A DNA stretch of 64,000 nucleotides from Hoplostethus atlanticus (GCA_034670405.1 JAXDDX010000179.1:296001-360000); one strand, 5' to 3'. Shown: positions 36,124 through 50,522, counted from the first letter of the stretch. Numbers and translations are program-made. The notes: generated by a model not told the origin, from the letters alone.

Positions 36124-39100
36124 CTTCTATGTATTGATTTTATTAATAAGCAGCATTCTAGGACATTTTTCTGCTGTATAATGTCTTTGCCAGTACCAAT
36201 AGATTAGAAAGCGTAATTGTAAAGGCTGATGATGAGGGTGCAGACAAGGATGTCCTTCCTTTCCCCTGCAATTTGTGTCCGAAAGCCTATTATCAATACT
36301 GTAGGCATTGAGACGGGAGAATGAGGGTCAGTCTTTATTAACCTATGCCAGTACATGATGTAATTAAGAGCATAGTTAATGAAAGTTTAACTAAGATAGC
36401 ATTTATGGGATGCATTAACTAATCTTGCAAAAGCTGACGTCTCTCAGCAACTGTTCATGCTTTCTAAATCTCAATGGTTACCCATTACAGCCCACAGAAC
36501 CAGTTGGTGTTTCACACTGTATCCTATATAGAGTATCATCACTGTATAGATATTGTGTGAAGACTCTCAATATAAAGCAGTGGAGCTTAAGCCAAATATG
36601 AAGGACAGGGGGTGCCAGCGTTGAAGCGCCACCTTGCGATTCGATGTTGGTCTACTGTATCTTGTTTACAGTTTTCTGTCCCTTTCTGTTGTTTTTTTTC
36701 ACACCGAGATGGTGAGATTCAATTTTATTTCAATTTCATTCTAGCCAGTCTCACTTTCCAGTGTGTGTAGCAGATCAACTAAAGAAGCAAGAAGCAGTAC
36801 CGTAAATTAAACAACACACAAATACAAGAGACACACATGCATGCACATGTGTCGGGGAGGGGGGTGCAACATTAATCATCGAGTCCATATTATCGTAGCT
36901 ATTAGTTGAACTGTCCCCACCTTGTTCACGTTGTAGTTTGTTCGCTTTTCCAAGCCCTCACTTCAGCTGCAGGTTGTACACTTCCCCTTGTCAACAGCAA
37001 TCCATTAAGTATGTGGGCAGTGGCATAGCATTGTCCTATCTACCTTGAAAAATCTAAACTAAAGAGTTTACAGTTTCATTTTCTAACATCACTATTAAAC
37101 TGAAGGCTCCCTATGGCCATAATTCTCTTTACAGGAGCTTCTTTTGAATTAAATTCCTCAATTAAAACCTCTCGTTGCTTTTGGAAGGAAATTACCCAAA
37201 CTGCAAGGATGTTTCTTTTTTTTTTTCTTTTTTTTTTTAGTATAAATTAAATCAATGTCACGTCATTGTTTCTGCAGTAACCATGCAATGTTATATTGCA
37301 TATCCTGCTCTCATACATAGTAGTAGATAGAACACACTTGTGTGGTTTCTTGGATGCAGAAGAAGGACCGTCTCCACTGACCGTGCTTCGTTGTCCCGTC
37401 AACAAGCTAGTCCTGTATCCAGCAAGTTGATCATGTGAATCCTTTTTTGTGAGTCCATTTTCCGTTTCTGTAATATAGTTAAAATAGATTAGTTTCTATT
37501 CCCCTCTGCTTTTGTGATCTCATGCATATTTTTCAATTAGATCAGATTAATAATATTTTAATGCATTACATACCAGTGTACAAGTATAGCAACTTAAAGT
37601 TTTTATACCAACAACTGAATGTGCTTTTATTACATTAGATACGTTAAACATATATTTCTATGTAAAATACGAAACAAAAATGAACTACCCAATACAGTTA
37701 AACTTTGTGACGATTGGGTGTCTTTCTTAGAGTCCAGATTTAGCAAGTTGTGAGAGATATCGGTGCGACTTGTTTTGGCAGGTTTATCAAAGCATTTGTG
37801 ATTTTCTTTAGTCATATCCAATTTTTTTTTTTATGCAACTAGTGTGTTGACTGGATGCGGCCTGGCTCTTGACCGTCCCGCCTGTATCTGCATGCCATTG
37901 GTAGGGATCGTCCATGCACGACCTAAATGCTGCATGCTACTGAGTATGAAACCCCCAAGGAGTTACAACCTTAAACGTAGATCTAGGGTCACGGAAATAA
38001 ATACCCGGGACTCTTCAAGATGCTGTGTTTTTAGGATTTTGTCATTACGGTATCGCAGTCAAAATAAGTTTTGATGATTCAAACAACGGCCCCAATGATC
38101 TGCTTCATGCTAACTCTCGGCCCAGGTTGAGAACGCAGCTCACAGGGCCTATAGAATGTAGGTAGCCGTAGTCATTATCATCGACAATATTTGGATTATA
38201 TATGAACTGAAAATCCCACAGACATTTCTTTCTAGCGGTTCTTACATCGGTCCCCTTACCTGTCGAAGCTTGATACCTACGGCCCCTGGTACCTTTGACC
38301 CTTTACCTATTCTAGGGCGACGTGGAATGCTGATTCCAGATCTGTTGTGAGGTGTCACTCCGTAGCACTGCTCTTTGGCTAGACCAGTGGGGACCACTCG
38401 CTCTCTCTCATGTCTCTTTAACGTGGTTTTATGTTATGATGTTAATGTCATGTTGCTGTCAGTTTTGTAGCCCTCTTTTTGTTGTCGTTGTCATCGTCGG
38501 TGTCAATTTTATTTTTCTAGCTTCTGCGCAAGTAATTCAGGAATGTTCAAAGGAAATATCAAAATAGTAGTAGACTCATATCTGACTGATATATATACAC
38601 ATATATATAATAACTCTTGAAACCTTTGTAATATTTTCTCCCTGTTTTTCTAAGGGTTGGAGGTCTCTCCCAGTGTTTCCTATTGTATAACCTTTTGCCT
38701 GTGCCAAACCAGAAAACACCAGAACCCGACAATAGCAGCGTTGCACTAGCCGTAGTCACACCGATGACTCTCTGTGGCAGCTTCTCTCCGTATGGGCCGA
38801 GACCTGCCTAAAGCCAACGCCTGCTGTATGCTATTTTGTCTGCTGCATAACGTATTGCATGAAGCCATGAGTGCACCGATGCACATTGATGTCAGTACAA
38901 CTTGCAATGCCAGTCAGTTACGTGGTTAGCTCACCATTCGCTAGTGGTAGAATCTTTCGGCACACGTCTAGCCCTGGCGTAAGGTTGCATCTGAAAAGGG
39001 TTTTCAACTTGTGGGAGCGTTTGAGCTCCACATATTGCAGCCTCAAAAGTAAACTGTAGGGAAAGTGAGAGACAATGTTCAAATGCTCAACCAGAACCTT

Positions 39101-39297
39101 ACCTTGCCTGCACCTCTGTACGTGTTGACATAATGGAGTCCAATCCCATTATAACACAGCCAAACTAGATAAATTAGAAATTAGAGCAGGCAGGTGAACA
39201 ACAGGCACCTGTCAGGCAAATGAGGCTTGGCCATTTTGGTTCTCTGGGGCTTGGATTGCTTCATATCATCAGGTGGAAGACAGAAAAGCATGAAAAT

Positions 39298-39320
39298 ATA
39301 TATATATATATATATATATA
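39298..39320. repeat. (TA)n microsatellite
   Basis: About eleven TA units in the candidate 3' region of prkca. Confidence 0.9.
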
Positions 39321-40830
39321 TTTTTAAACTAGATACATTTGATAGCATCCCGAATGACAGTAAACTAAAAGCTGACTCCTTAGAGTTGTTTTCCAATTCT
39401 AGAATTTTTGTCCCAAAAAAAAAGAAAAAATCTTAATCACTCTTCCCCTTGTGTGCCTTCCCCGACCTGAAGAGAGATACACCTTCCTCTTAATCTTCAT
39501 CCTCCTCCTGAAATTCCCACTTACTAGCCCCGGTAAAGTTGATTAATCTCATCCTCTGTTGTTGAATCTCGTGTTAATAAGGATGAAAAGCGCGATCAGT
39601 CCGCATGCTTCTGCATGCAGTGAATCAGAATCAAGAACCATCTCATCAACTGGGGCCAATCTGTTTCACAACCAGAAAACAGTATGACTTGACTTTGACC
39701 TGTTCTGTATTAACACGCTTGCTTTACCTTTAACCTCCCTGTGCCTATCGCCTATGACTTGAATGATTGTGTGAATACATGAAGCCAATCGAGAATGTCC
39801 AAGGACAGGGGGGGTGGGTTAGAGGGTGAAGGAACAACGAACGAGGTGATCGATGGAGATCGGCTGGATGAGTGAAGGGATGGATGGAGCGAATAGCGGT
39901 TTGAAGGACGGCCCCCTGTGCCTCGTCCTATCGGCCTGTGCCGCCCTTGTCTTCTACTGTGCGCCCCCCGCCCCTCACTCTCTCTCTCTCTCTCTCGCTC
40001 TCTAGCTGCTCCTCCTTCCTCAGTGCCTGGGAAACCAATCCATCATCATCCTCTCAACAAAACCCTCCCCCTGTCGCCTGTCAGATCACATCAGTTTCAC
40101 GAAAGCAATTGATTTGTTCTTGTCCACATCAGTCAACAGGGCTGATATTTCCTCCTCTCTCCAAGCTCCCCTTAATGTACCATGGGAAAGGAATTAGCCA
40201 AATGTTTTTGTTTTTTTTAACCTTGTTTACATCCCATGTTGTCATTTTTAATTGGTCTGAATAGACAATAGACAATAAACTGATACTATCTAACCATCTA
40301 TACTATGTTAAATGTTTGGTTTTGAGAGAGGGGGAGTGTTCTGATTTGGTTTATTTTTCACTCGGCATATCTTCCAGTGCTCCTTTTAGGTCCCCCGTTT
40401 TGACACCCTTGTGCTTAGTCGACGCTCTCCCCCGGTTCTGTGTCCTGCTTGCTGTGAACAGAAAGAAGCGAATTGTCATCTTTATGGCCATACAGAGCGC
40501 AGGATCAATGATGTACGGGAATGCCTTATCTCTTAACCCCCATTCAGTAACACGGTCTGTTATTCTCCTGTCTTTGTTCATTTATTTAAAAAAGAAAAAC
40601 TACAAAAAAAAACACAAAAACGCTTCTTCTGTCCTTGTACATAAAATTATTTCGATATCTACATAGACTGTAAAAGAAAGAGTATGTTGTATTTTGCAAA
40701 TGGTGTATGTTCGTTTCCCCCTAACCCCCCTCAGCCTGAAACCCTTAAAATGAGTCTGAGCTACTTACCTTGTAATCGATCGTGTCATTTGTACTAATGT
40801 ATGATAATGCAAATTAAAAAAAAAAAAAAG

Positions 40831-41450
40831 GAAAATGAACTCCATGCTGATGCAAGTGCTGTTTTTACTCCTTCAAAGTGTCGCCGTGATGTTAAACTTT
40901 TTTTTTTCATAACCCTTTAATTGTGACTTTTATTGTGAAGGCGTCAGATTTTTTTCCAGCTTCTTTTAGGTCAGATCCAGCTGTGATGCTTTGGCGTTTG
41001 ATTTTCTGCTACAAACGGGACAGGATGCGTGTTTGGTTTATTTTGAGAAGCTGCGTTGCCGGGAAAAACCTCAAGTTACGCCGACCGTATCCCTGTCAGG
41101 TTTCCTCACTCAAAAGTTTGCAAAGGGAGTTGACTCTGATGCGCTGTTCAAACAACACACTTCGACTTCTCAGTTGGTAGAGGAAAAAAAGGCCCTGGAT
41201 CACATACATAAGATTATTATATTAAGAAATTGGCCTGATTGAAAGAAAACCGGCCCAATTGATTGAAGATTGCAACCAGGGAAGATCAGTCCACTACAGG
41301 AATGAAAGATGAGATGGATGAGTGGAGCGGTCATGAGGTGGAACTGAAGTCGGAACATCACATAACATCTTTGCAGAGTGAGATCTGGCTCGAGGCCCTT
41401 GAACTCTGACCCCGATTGGTTTTAGTTCAACCTTTTCCACACCTCCTTAC

Positions 41451-41510
<60 letters not shown>

Positions 41511-44500
41511 ATGGTAAGTCCTGTCACGTGGAATCGCATGGTTCTGCCTTAAACCAACTGGGCCTGACAGAAAATACCAAGTACTGTTGTCAGGAAGAGC
41601 TATAATAAGCATGGTAAACACAGGAGGATGGAGCAATGGGTGAGTTATGGCATGTGTGTGTCTGTTTCCAAGCTTCATATTGCCATGTCATATTACTGCA
41701 TATATTGTGTTTTCTGTGTGTGTGTGTGGGGGGGGGGGATGTGTGCAGTGGGTATTTTATTTTTGTGTTTTTACCCACACTATCCAGCTTTTTTTTTTTT
41801 TTTGCCGTGCGTGGGTGTTTGCATGCATCAGTATGATCACGACTGCGTCTGAAGGTGTGTGTACTGTGTGCATGTTTGTGTGTGTGGGCGGGTTCCAGGC
41901 ACCTTCATTAGTTCGATGGCTGAGCTGAGTTCTAGGTGGAGGATAAGGGGTGTTCACGATGGGAGACCACGGTGTAGCAGTCGGGAGCTGTCAGAAGTCA
42001 TCAGGGTAGACTTGGACTGAGGAGCACGTCGGCTCCAGTGGACTGACACTACCAAGATCTCTGCCGGATTTCACCCCCATTAGGCTGCGGGAACACCCGG
42101 GGGCCCCCGTCTTTACAGGGAGGACACACTAGCTGGGGCTTCCACGGAGCCTTCTAGACCAATAATAAGGGTAATGATGTCCCAGTCAGAAACAGAATAG
42201 AGTGGTAGGATAGAGTAGGATAAGACTAATGCCTTATAAACATGCTTTGGTGTATGTAACGCGATCAGATCCTTTTCTTTAGCTTTGATGTCTTTGATCC
42301 ACGCTTGAGGTTTAAGATTGAGGTTAAAATATTGCATGTATTGTCTTTTTTAATAATAAAAAAAACCATACTGATGCCTCTTTCCAGGAAACAGAGCTCA
42401 AACGCTGCACACGCCACTTTCTACACACGATTTGAACATGCACATTTTCGAGGTAGGGTTAAAAAAAAATTGCTGTTCGTGACGAGGCCTTCACTCACTC
42501 ACACGAATGTAACGCACATGTATGCAGAAGTTTGCGGTACCAGCCAGTCCCTGGACCGCATGAATCACCATTGATCAGAAAGTCTAAAAAGTTGTCTGTC
42601 GATGTAATTTCTCACCAGCCCTCCTCGACCTACCCTCCTTTTTGGACTCTCATTCGTCTTATTAGTTCCTGGACTCCGGCGGCGTTACATCCGGACTCCT
42701 CACAACCCAATCGATGGCTTACAGTCCCTTTTTTGGCAGGCGAGCAATGCCCTAAACAGAAAGAGATTTGGAAAGTTTCCGACGACAACAACACGCTGTG
42801 ACTGTGGAAGATTTTATAAAGCTGTTAATCCTCGCTCTACTTTTCTCTCTTGGTATCAAACGAGTCCAACAAAGCTATTGTTCAACACTGGCGCTGATAT
42901 CAAACAGTTGTTCCGATCTCAGTTAGTTGATTCCGCATCATTACATTTAGATAATTCAATTTTACAATTATTCTTTCTTTTTTTTTCCCCCAGATATTTT
43001 CACTGCGACCCTTTGTAGATTCCTTCACTCGTTTTCAGGCGACGCATAGCTGAGCAAGCCCTACAATATGTTGAAGGAGGACCCAGCTGGTGTGTGAGCG
43101 TCTTCTTTTTTTTTTAACACCTATATGTTTCAGTTCACTGGTCTCGCTCGTTCTATTCCACACACACACACACGCAGCTTCATCACAACAACTTAGCATC
43201 TGCAAGGCTGTCAAGGGAGGCTATTATGAAACTGCCAGAGCTGAGGTAAATACAACCATATTGTTTCGTTGCAGGACGAGCGGTATTATGGCCTCAAGTA
43301 AAACAGAGGGAATATTGGAGGACTACGTGATTTATGTTTACATTCATTTGTTTTTTCCTGGTTGAAGTTAAGGAAGTCCTGCCATGAAAGGTTTGCCGTG
43401 GAGGTCAATGAAAACTTATTTTAAAGGATAGACCAGTTTTAGGTCATGTAGTTCTCCCAGTCCATCACCAAGTTGCCATCAATACACACACATAGATAGA
43501 TATTTGATTCCGCCTTATCCTCTTAAGTCTGAATTGTGCACAGACGATATTGGCGTTTCCATTGGTTTGCACATAATAATAAACACATGCCGGTTAGACT
43601 CGGGTTTTAGAACTTCTGGAAAAGGAAGCACTTTGAATTTATTTATTTTTTCACCCAGCCTTCTCTCACTTTGTCTTGTCCTGGCCAGAAAGGCTGGTCA
43701 GGATGCCAGGTAAAGTCATGATTGCGGTTAGTGGAGCAGCCTGGGTTTTTGCTGCTGGCCTTGATGTCGGCCAAGGAGAATACGTTTTGCCTAAACAGCT
43801 TTTATAAGATGATTAACTAAGCTCTCCCAAGAAGTATCGACAGAAGGAGGGATGCTGTGGGGTCGACCATAGGTTATGTGGAAGGGCCAAGTCGTGTTTG
43901 ACTCATGGCTATAATCAGAGTTGGAAACAGAATGTGCCAGTTATTCATACACACTACTGCCATTCGCCAGATGCTCCTAAATGATTGCATGAATTACCAT
44001 ATGGTCAGAGATGGTTTGTGCTAAATTTAGTCTGATTCTGTGTGCAGTTGTGCCCTCTGAGCACGTGGCCAAATACCATCACAAGCCTATCGCCTTCAGT
44101 GCCTTATTGTGTTCAAGAATTAAGCCTGGTTTATTGAAGAGGAAGGTCAGATCCCTCATTTGGATGGTCACTCCCATCTGCAATGAGGCTCTTTAGGGCC
44201 TGTGCACAACAAACAAAATACATATCAAACCATTGCCTGTGATTAAATGGGGAAACCATCTCAAATGGGAAGGACATGACAGGAAAGTATATAGTATAAG
44301 GAGAGGCTACATTAGCGCCAATGTAGCCCTCAGTTTTTACATCTCTTCCAACTGAAGCTGTCATAACTTTTCTTTTTCCAACAATAAATATGAAATCTTG
44401 TCCTTTATCACATATTTCCTTGTTGTTTTTTGGTGGTCACTGAAACCATTAACATGCTAACTGTCTTACTATCGCTAAGAAAAACGGGTTGCGCTTGATG

Positions 44501-45046
44501 GAAGCGTATATTTCCCGATCCCAGGCAGTTTTTTTGGAAAGTTTTGTGTATCTGCGGGACAGAAAGCTACATATCAACTCTTTGTCCTTTTTAAACATGG
44601 CTGAGTGAAGGAGACGAAGACTTACAGAGTGTTGCTGGGCGCTAACGTTAGCTTGTTACCTGTTGTTTTTGTGTCACAATGCAACATAATTGCGGGCCTG
44701 TTAGCATTTTACATCAACTCACTTCTTTTACGGTTCTGCAGTTGTGTGACAACAGAAGCAGAAAGATACGTTGACGAAAACACTTTGTATTGTATGTTTC
44801 ACTGAAATTCAAAATAAGTCAAGTCAAAAGTGTTGACAGCCACAGTCGGAGGTGCCACAACTCAGACATTCTTCTATCAGACATAATAAACACTTATGAA
44901 CATAAAAAGGCTATTTTATAGGTGCATGCAAGCCAGCGGGGGCACATGTGTAGGCATTGCATTGGATTGTTAACTGTTTCTATGGCAACCAAGGCTCACA
45001 GAATACAGACTTCCATGTCCACTTGTGGAGCTGCTAAGAAATCTAG
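40831..45046. other. Intergenic between prkca and cacng5
   Basis: Poly-C/CA repeat at 41450-41506, T-rich and G-rich runs near 41728-41803, no recognised gene. Confidence 0.5.
41450..41506. repeat. Poly-C then (CA)n
   Basis: About 17 C followed by about 20 CA units. Confidence 0.93.
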
Positions 45047-45134
45047 TCCCCCTACACAGAAGGATCAAAGCAGATCACAAATATTGAATGCTTATTCCTG
45101 TACGAAGACGAACCAGAACCACTGGATGATTCCG
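45047..45134 (+). other. Orphan exon-like segment
   Basis: This 88-nt segment lies between TCTAG and GTGAGT and has one fully open frame with an acidic end that reads YEDEPEPLDDS. Composition and donor look exon-like, but I recognise no family. It lies about 350 bases before the candidate cacng5 promoter and could belong to an unidentified gene or an old transposon. An in-frame stop sits just before the acceptor-like AG. Confidence 0.2.
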
Positions 45135-45399
45135 GTGAGTTTTTTTTTGATAGGGGTTGAATATGAATAGAGCTGAATATTACAACACATCTACTTTGTG
45201 GATTGTACGTTTGTGGGTGGTATTGCAATGTTTGGTTTGCTGTTAAAGGTGAACTCAAATGCATCACTCACTAATTGCACGCGTGTTAAGTCAGAAACAG
45301 CTCATCACCAGCCAATGTCTTCCAGAAAACTTTAATCCCTGCGTCTTGAAGGCTTCCATGATTTCCAAATCCTTGCTTTAAACCGTGAATCCAACGGGT

Positions 45400-45697
45400 T
45401 ATTCCCACGTCACGTGAACGCAGCATCATTCCCACTCGGCTGCCCACCTGCAGGTACAAGGGGAAAGGTGAAGTGCGGAGTTGAATGCCACGTGCCACGC
45501 GCTCGTTACTGGTTTGGGTAGTAGTACAGCGCGCGCTTCACAGTCGCCGTTCGCCACACAGGCTCACCGCGCGTCAAATCGGAGACAGGAGAGCACGGAC
45601 CGACGGAACAGAACAGAGGAGAAGAATAACAACAACAAGAGAAAGACAAATAGAGAAAGGAGAAGAGTGCTTTCCTTGACGAGACTTCTCCGTGAAG
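45400..45697 (+). promoter_or_regulatory. cacng5: Candidate CpG-rich promoter and non-coding first exon of cacng5
   Basis: Against an AT-rich background, this stretch is CpG-dense, with two CACGTG E-boxes (45411-45416 and 45489-45494) and a GCGCGCGC run near 45530. It passes into A/G-rich sequence that ends in a donor-like AAG|GTAATA at 45697/45698. It lies 11 kb upstream of the first cacng5 coding exon, which itself has an acceptor just before its ATG, so an upstream non-coding exon is required. The assignment is inference from composition, spacing and strand. Confidence 0.45.
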
Positions 45698-45986
45698 GTA
45701 ATAATACGTTTATTGAATTAGCCATTACCCTTTCTGTGTGTTTTGTAATGCTAAAGCTCAATAATTTATGTTTTTTTTAGTTGTAAGACAAAGAAAAATC
45801 TTAAAACGCGCTGTTGGCAGTTTCGTCGTCGCCACTGAATGATTTGTTTGCTGTTTTGTTTGTTTGCTTGCTTTTCCTTTTCATGCTGGAGATGTTTTGC
45901 TAAAGCTTAAATCTATCGGGGCTTATAGGAATAGGTGTTATAATAGACTTTTATCAACGGCGTCATTACAGATGTAGATACGTAGC

Positions 45987-46660
45987 GGAGGGTAATACCA
46001 CCTGAAGTTTACCCACCTTTTTACTTGGGGGAATAGAGTTTACCCACTTTTAAGGCTGGCGTAAATCGTTACGACATAAATACATAGTATATAAATATAT
46101 ACATATATATATCTTAGTAAGTGGTGTCAAACTAATGATAAAGTTATTAGATAAGAGTTATAATAGAAAGGGAAAGGAGTAATTTAACACATTATTTCAA
46201 ATATAACATATTTTTATATGTTTTGGAAGCTGTTTGCCTTCGCATGACCACCGACTGTTTTCATGATATTTACCACTACAGCACTGATTAGGCTATAGCG
46301 CGTGCAAAGCCAAACTTATTTATTAGCGGCTACAAACCTGGTCTCTGATTGTATAAAATATTCGAGATATAGCACGGAAACACCTTTCATTTTAAGGAGG
46401 TTTTCGCTCCTTTACTTGATTGAAATGCGAGAGATAAGAAACAAGAACTGTTGATTATTGGGGGATTTCCAGTCGGTGATCACCATAAGGCAAACAACGG
46501 CAACATTAAAGAAAACATATTTAAAACATTAATTTATGCTTTTTTTTCCCACCAGTTCAACACTGCTTACTTACTCGGTTTCTGCCAGGCTAAAAAGTGG
46601 GTGAACTGTATTTCGCAAATAAAAACATGGGTAAACTGAGTTGAGGTGGCTTTACCCTCC
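45987..46660. mobile_element. MITE with TIRs of about 78 bp
   Basis: Left arm 45987-46064 and right arm 46584-46660 are imperfect reverse complements. Both begin GGAGGGTAA and share GTTTACCCA and TTCACCCAC/TTTACCCAC blocks, ending at GGCTGGC / GCCTGGC. The interior of about 520 bases is AT-rich and non-coding. A related interior fragment lies at about 46960-47010. The superfamily is unknown and the target duplication unclear. It sits 290 bases after the candidate cacng5 first exon. Confidence 0.65.
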
Positions 46661-49600
46661 ACATCCCTGCTTATTCCGCTGGCACAAATGAACGTGTCCA
46701 GCCTCCAACGACTAACGGCTTTAGTATTGACTGTCTGACGTGGGCACGCGTTCCACTGGTGCAGCACCACGGACAGCGATTTGAGCTCGAGCCAAAGACT
46801 AAACGGCAGGCATAACAAACAATTGGCCCTACTACACTGTAGGGGAGCTAGCCGACAAACACACTATGAAAACAGCATTGTATTGCATTGCCTGTCCTCT
46901 AGTCTAGATTGTGCGTAATTGACATCAAATCTTTCTGTTGAATTGTCCCCAGCTTTATAGGGTAACATACATCGTTGTGACCTAAATTCATTGTATACTT
47001 CATAGTAAGTGGTACCTTTTTTTCTGAAAATATGATTGACTTTGTTTATATTGGATGTCAAAGTTTACCCAACTCTTTTTCCCACCACATCACCGATTAC
47101 TTCCAAGTTACCTGCAATTAAACTGATCTTTAGATGGTTTCTCATCATTGCCATAATTTCAGATTGATCTTGAGATTTTGGTTGATATTTCTGCATAGGC
47201 TTAGCGGTGATGAAACATGTTTGCATAGTCTGCAGTCCTACTTGGCTGACAGCCATTGCTCAGTGTGCCAGCCAGACAAATTGTGTTACTAGCACAGATT
47301 TAGACGGGGCTAGTGAAGGCTCCAAATGAGTTTTTTTGTTCATCAGTGCACTGCATTCAACATCTAGAGTTGCAGGAGAGAAATAGTCTCTGGCTACATC
47401 CTGGCTACCCACACCCCCTCCAGATGAGAAACTACTAATTTCCGTGTGTTAAATGCAGTTTTCAATATAACAGCATCTGGATGTTAACAGGCCACTTGAC
47501 AAAGTGTATAATAATATAGTGGTTTCATGCTTGTGTCAGGGTTCACTTTCAATTCAACCAATTCAAAAGCCACATTTTAACTCTAGGCCATTTTGATGAT
47601 GTAAATGCCTGTTTGTCAAAAGCCTGTTTGTCAAGCGGTCTCAGGAACTGAATGTTAAAGAAGGTTCACTTCCCTGAATTGATTCAATTGAAAGTCAGTT
47701 GCTGTCAACCTGCTGTATTCAGTCCTTTGTGGAACCATATCTTCAAAAGCTAGATAACTGAGTTGGACCGCAGTGTTTATTTAACCCTTTAAATCCAGTA
47801 AATCCTTGTATTTTTCATCTCTGCTATTTCAGTCAACATGCAGCTTTATGGGCTAATTAGTCAGACGTTTCAAGGTTCACGGATGAAGAAACTGTGTTAT
47901 GTTTGGTGTCACGTCCACATCCATGCGTCCCATAATTAAAATCATGTGGTCTTTCTCCTTTTCTCCACCCTTGTATCTTGTTAACTCACAGTCTATCGCT
48001 TTATCACTTCTGCCAGCAAGAAAATACAGCTGTAGCTGATCTGTTAAATCCCCATGTCAGCAATACTAACACATCTGGTACACATTTCATACTGAGAAAC
48101 ATTGTCTGTGTCCTGTATGTTGGACTATTGCAATGCACGACTATCTAATGGCTAGTTAGATAGGAGCCCCTTTGATATTGATAAATGATTCTTGTGTGAA
48201 TTTTTTATGGTAATACTAATAATAGTTATAATAACTAATAATTAATATAGAATATATTTATTAGGTTTAGTTTGCAAAACACTGAATTCCCATTGAGTCT
48301 GTCCAGGTATAGGTCATGATGCAGAGAAGAAAATAAATAAACAAAGACAGAAAAACCCATCTCTATCTCTCGTCAGGAGGTTGGCTTAGTAAGATTAATA
48401 GAGGTATTGTTTTTATTTTCTTTATTTTTGTTTTCTTTTTCATACTTTTAGTTTTGGCTTCATTATCTATTTATTCCTCTATTCCTCTATTCCTATCTAT
48501 CCTCGTTACTGGGTCTGGCCCAGTCCCTATTAATAATTGACTGTAGGACCGACAGAACAAACACTCCCAATAGCATCAAGCTACTCTCTTGGCTACATCT
48601 CACTTGTTTCAGAGATCACTCACCCTCAAAGGAACATCATGCTGGGAATATCTTTTTAGAAGGTAAACACAGTGTTCTCTAGTGATCACAAGGCAGAGAT
48701 GTGCAGGACTTTGAAACTTCTAAAACTGCACAATATACTGTGGCTTTACCCATACACTGGCAGCCATCCCAACACATATCCTGTCTTCAGGGCCATGCAT
48801 TCCATCTGGAGGTCAATATATTACCTATATTCTAGAACTTGATTGATTTGCACTGTCTGTGTGTGTGTGTCACTATGTGTAATTGGTAGCTATAACATTC
48901 TTATCGGCCTACAATCGTATACACTGTGTTTGTGCCTGTATCTCTTTCCCCTCTATCCTCTGTGGCCCCGCTCTACCAAAGAGAAAGCCTTGTTTTGGGA
49001 CTAGCTCATCAGTCCATTCATCCCTCACTAATTCGGAGCCCACTCCGTACAGTGTTGCCTGGCGACACAGCCAAGTCAAGCACTTAAAAAGAGGAGACGT
49101 GTCCTCACAACAAACAAGGCATATGGATGTTAGTGCTATTGCTGTGGGTCACTAACTGTTTTCTATGTAAGCCCAGGGTCAATGGAGTTTTGATCCGTTT
49201 AGGGATCACTACTGTGCCTTTCACTTAGATCCCATTAGATTCAATTGACTCGTCTGCCGTTTTTGTGACTCAGTGTTTTGCAGTTCAGCTTTGTCTTTTA
49301 TTTTTTATCCAAACATCTCTTACACATCCCTTTCTATGTATTTATCAAATTAAATCGTTAGAGATATACTGTAATTTTGGCATGCCTTGCCTGAATTCAG
49401 GACATTAGAGGGATGGATCCAGGTAAAGCTCTGGACTTTTTTACCCTACATCTGCTTACCAGATCCTAAGATTTTAAATGCAGTGAAGCAGTTGAATGTG
49501 AATCCATCCACATTCTGGTCATGATACTGTATGAAGGAATGCATGGAAGAGCACTCCAAGCCAAGAACCATTTGCTAAAAGACATCAGGGAATTGCCTTT

Positions 49601-50300
49601 GGAACAGCATGAAAGGCATGGGTCATAGCCAGAGCTGCCCCATCCAATTAAGATGATCTGACATTACAGAACAGAAATGTTTTTTGGTGCAGGCTGCTGT
49701 GGAGTCATTAGGAGGAGGGAGAAAAACACTTCCTAGGTCAGTTGGTTCAACTGTTTTGCAAATATGTGGATTTTGTTTTTATTCAGGCATGTTTAGGCAT
49801 TTGTACTTCTATAAACTGCAATACTGCTTAACTTTCTCAGCTTTGGGTCATTTGTTCATTGTCCTTGGTAATCGTTAGCCTTAGTAATTGTGTGATATGT
49901 TGGGTAACACAACAAGGAAAAGCACATCAATGATACTTTTATAAACGATCAATGTTCTTGAAAATATTTTTTAATTGTCAATTTTGACAGTACATTTTGA
50001 TTCCCAATGCCTTTTTGGTGTTCACTCCTGCTTTGGAAGTATTGGGGGTGAACTTTCTCTGTCATTTATTTTGCTAGTGTTTATTTTTTTGACTGGAGGA
50101 CATCTATGGTAGTCAAAATACTGCAAAATATTGCATCCTTAGTAATACTGTAATGGCCAGTGACACACTCCTAATGCTCATGTAAACATTTAGAGAGAGT
50201 GCCTGTAGACTCAGAGCAGTTTGTAGTTTGTAGCCCAGGGAAATGGGCTTTGACGTATGCGTTTCATGTGGGACTGTGATTTGTGTAATGTATGCATATT

Positions 50301-50522
50301 TGTGTGTCTGTGTGTATACATGTATGTGTGTGTGTGTGTGTGTGTGTGTTTTGGTGTGGGTGTGTGGGTGTGTGGGTGTGTGTGTGTAGTGCTCATGTGT
50401 TTACCCGTGGTGCTTTTGCTTGAAGTACACAACAACAGGTCTCAGCATGGTGATGATGGGGGCTGCTAGCTTCATCCAGCTGTGTCCAAGGCTTGATGAC
50501 ATACCCCCCCCCCCCCCCCCCC
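50301..50522. repeat. (TG)n-rich tract and poly-C run
   Basis: Imperfect TG repeats at 50301-50390 and a C run of 19 bases at about 50504-50522, in the candidate cacng5 intron. Confidence 0.9.

Larger units (their letters stand above)
36016..40830 (+). other. prkca: Candidate prkca 3'UTR and following sequence
   Basis: There is no convincing coding sequence here. An AATAAA hexamer at 36118-36123, about 100 bases after the stop, could serve a short 3'UTR. Vertebrate PRKCA transcripts usually have long 3'UTRs. A second AATAAA near 40273 and an A-rich AATTAAA-like stretch near 40810 are possible distal sites. The region is unique-looking apart from a (TA)n tract at 39298-39320, a (CT)n tract near 39977 and T-rich runs. 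The true 3' end cannot be set from sequence alone. Confidence 0.4.
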
